A DNA stretch of 23,972 nucleotides from an uncultured Massilia sp. Lineage in GTDB: Bacteria > Pseudomonadota > Gammaproteobacteria > Burkholderiales > Burkholderiaceae. The notes under the pieces are model-generated. The model made no database searches, was not told the origin of the DNA, and was given only the letters and a program-made list of their open reading frames with translations. The translations under genes and the position numbers were made by a program. The DNA lies in assembly GCA_946886065.1 (NCBI GenBank), contig CAMPHU010000053.1, positions 1 to 23,972 on the forward strand, read 5' to 3'. Positions 23,354-23,972 of the stretch are shown here, piece by piece; the stretch's first letter is position 1; every line of letters starts with the position of its first letter.

Positions 23354-23462
23354 CACGGCCTCCCTGCCGGGCAGGCGGGGCGCCGCGGGAGGAGCCGGCC
23401 GTTCATGCTGGTTTCTGGTGGCGCATACATGGTCGACTCCCGGACCGGACACCGCCGCGCGG

Positions 23463-23972
23463 CTACATCCGCTCGAAAATGGCGGCGATGCCCTGGCCGC
23501 CGCCGATGCACATCGTCACCAGCGCATAGCGCCCCTGGATCCGCTCGAGCTCGTGCAGCGCCTTGACGGTGATGAGGGCGCCGGTGGCGCCGATCGGATG
23601 GCCCAGCGAGATGCCGGAGCCGTTCGGGTTGACCTTGGCCGGATCGAGCCCCAGGTCGCGCGTGACGGCGCAGGCCTGGGCGGCGAAGGCCTCGTTGGCC
23701 TCGATCACATCCAGGTCCTGGACACTCAGCCCCGACTTGCGCAGCGCCGCCAGCGAGGCCGGCACCGGGCCGATGCCCATGTATTTAGGATCCACCCCGG
23801 CGTGCGCATAGGCCACCAGGCGCGCCAGCGGCTTGAGGCCGCGCGCCTGCGCCGTGGCCGCATCCATCAGGACCACGGCGGCGGCCGCATCGTTGATGCC
23901 GGAGGCATTGCCGGCGGTGACGGTGCCGTTCTCCTTCTGGAACACCGGCTTCAGCCTGGCCATGTCCTCCAT
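23463..23972 (-). CDS. bktB: Beta-ketothiolase BktB (C-terminal part, 5' end outside window)
   Basis: The last 169 residues of a biosynthetic-type thiolase are visible, which condenses acyl-CoA with acetyl-CoA or cleaves 3-ketoacyl-CoA. NEAFAAQ, SLGHPIGATGA (catalytic His) and CIGGGQG (second catalytic Cys) are present, and the end GIAAIFERM is nearly that of Cupriavidus BktB (recognised from memory). BktB prefers longer 3-ketoacyl-CoAs than PhaA and supplies 3-hydroxyvalerate precursors for polyhydroxyalkanoate; here it may equally serve beta-oxidation. The frame is open at the right edge. The ATG at 23972 aligns with an internal Met of the family (roughly residue 225 of about 394), so it is not the start. 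The recombinase-like gene follows at once. Confidence 0.9.
   Translation of the reverse strand: MEDMARLKPVFQKENGTVTAGNASGINDAAAAVVLMDAATAQARGLKPLARLVAYAHAGVDPKYMGIGPVPASLAALRKSGLSVQDLDVIEANEAFAAQACAVTRDLGLDPAKVNPNGSGISLGHPIGATGALITVKALHELERIQGRYALVTMCIGGGQGIAAIFERM

Noticed and set aside
1..23972. CRISPR arrays, tRNA or rRNA genes, insertion sequences
   Set aside because: No regularly spaced short repeats, cloverleaf-like segments, rRNA-like sequence or transposase genes with terminal inverted repeats were seen. The only tandem repeats are the coding oxidase-cytochrome units.

Overview
The window looks like a chromosomal segment of a GC-rich betaproteobacterium, probably in or near Oxalobacteraceae (Massilia/Duganella-like). 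This rests on the high GC content, on a 3' fragment of a BktB-type beta-ketothiolase that closely matches my recollection of Cupriavidus BktB, and on the general gene style. The genus is an inference. All supportable genes lie on the minus strand. The many long plus-strand open frames are antisense shadows of these GC-rich genes.

Right part (23972 down to about 19836): the 3' end of bktB, a 97-residue recombinase-like small protein, a porin-like outer-membrane barrel, a short phosphate-binding-protein-like periplasmic protein, and a methyl-accepting chemotaxis protein. The last three look like one transcription unit, with a perfect GC-rich hairpin between the binding protein and the chemoreceptor.

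Centre and left (19510 down to 1): fifteen tightly spaced or overlapping genes that read like one operon running off the left edge. Transcription order is: DUF1329 protein, DUF1302 outer-membrane protein, MMPL/RND transporter, YCF48/BNR-repeat protein, then three tandem copies of a [Tat-exported flavin amine oxidase + membrane-anchored diheme cytochrome c] module, then an orphan six-helix membrane protein, a saccharopine-dehydrogenase-like reductase, an AMP-forming acyl-CoA synthetase, an SCP-x-type thiolase, and a DadA/PuuB-like FAD oxidoreductase (cut by the edge). The leader at 19511-19614 carries a good sigma70-like promoter. Its 17-bp spacer holds a perfect palindrome, CCTAAGTTAGG, and a near copy of this site lies 221 bp upstream.

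Working model (inference): the operon handles a hydrophobic, amine-bearing compound. DUF1302/DUF1329/RND/YCF48 proteins move it through the envelope. The periplasmic flavin amine oxidases dehydrogenate it and pass electrons to their partner cytochromes c, as known for NicA2 and CycN in nicotine degradation. The carbon skeleton is then activated to a CoA ester and cleaved by the cytoplasmic enzymes. Three diverged oxidase-cytochrome pairs in one operon, one of which lacks the usual active-site Tyr, make this the most unusual part of the window.
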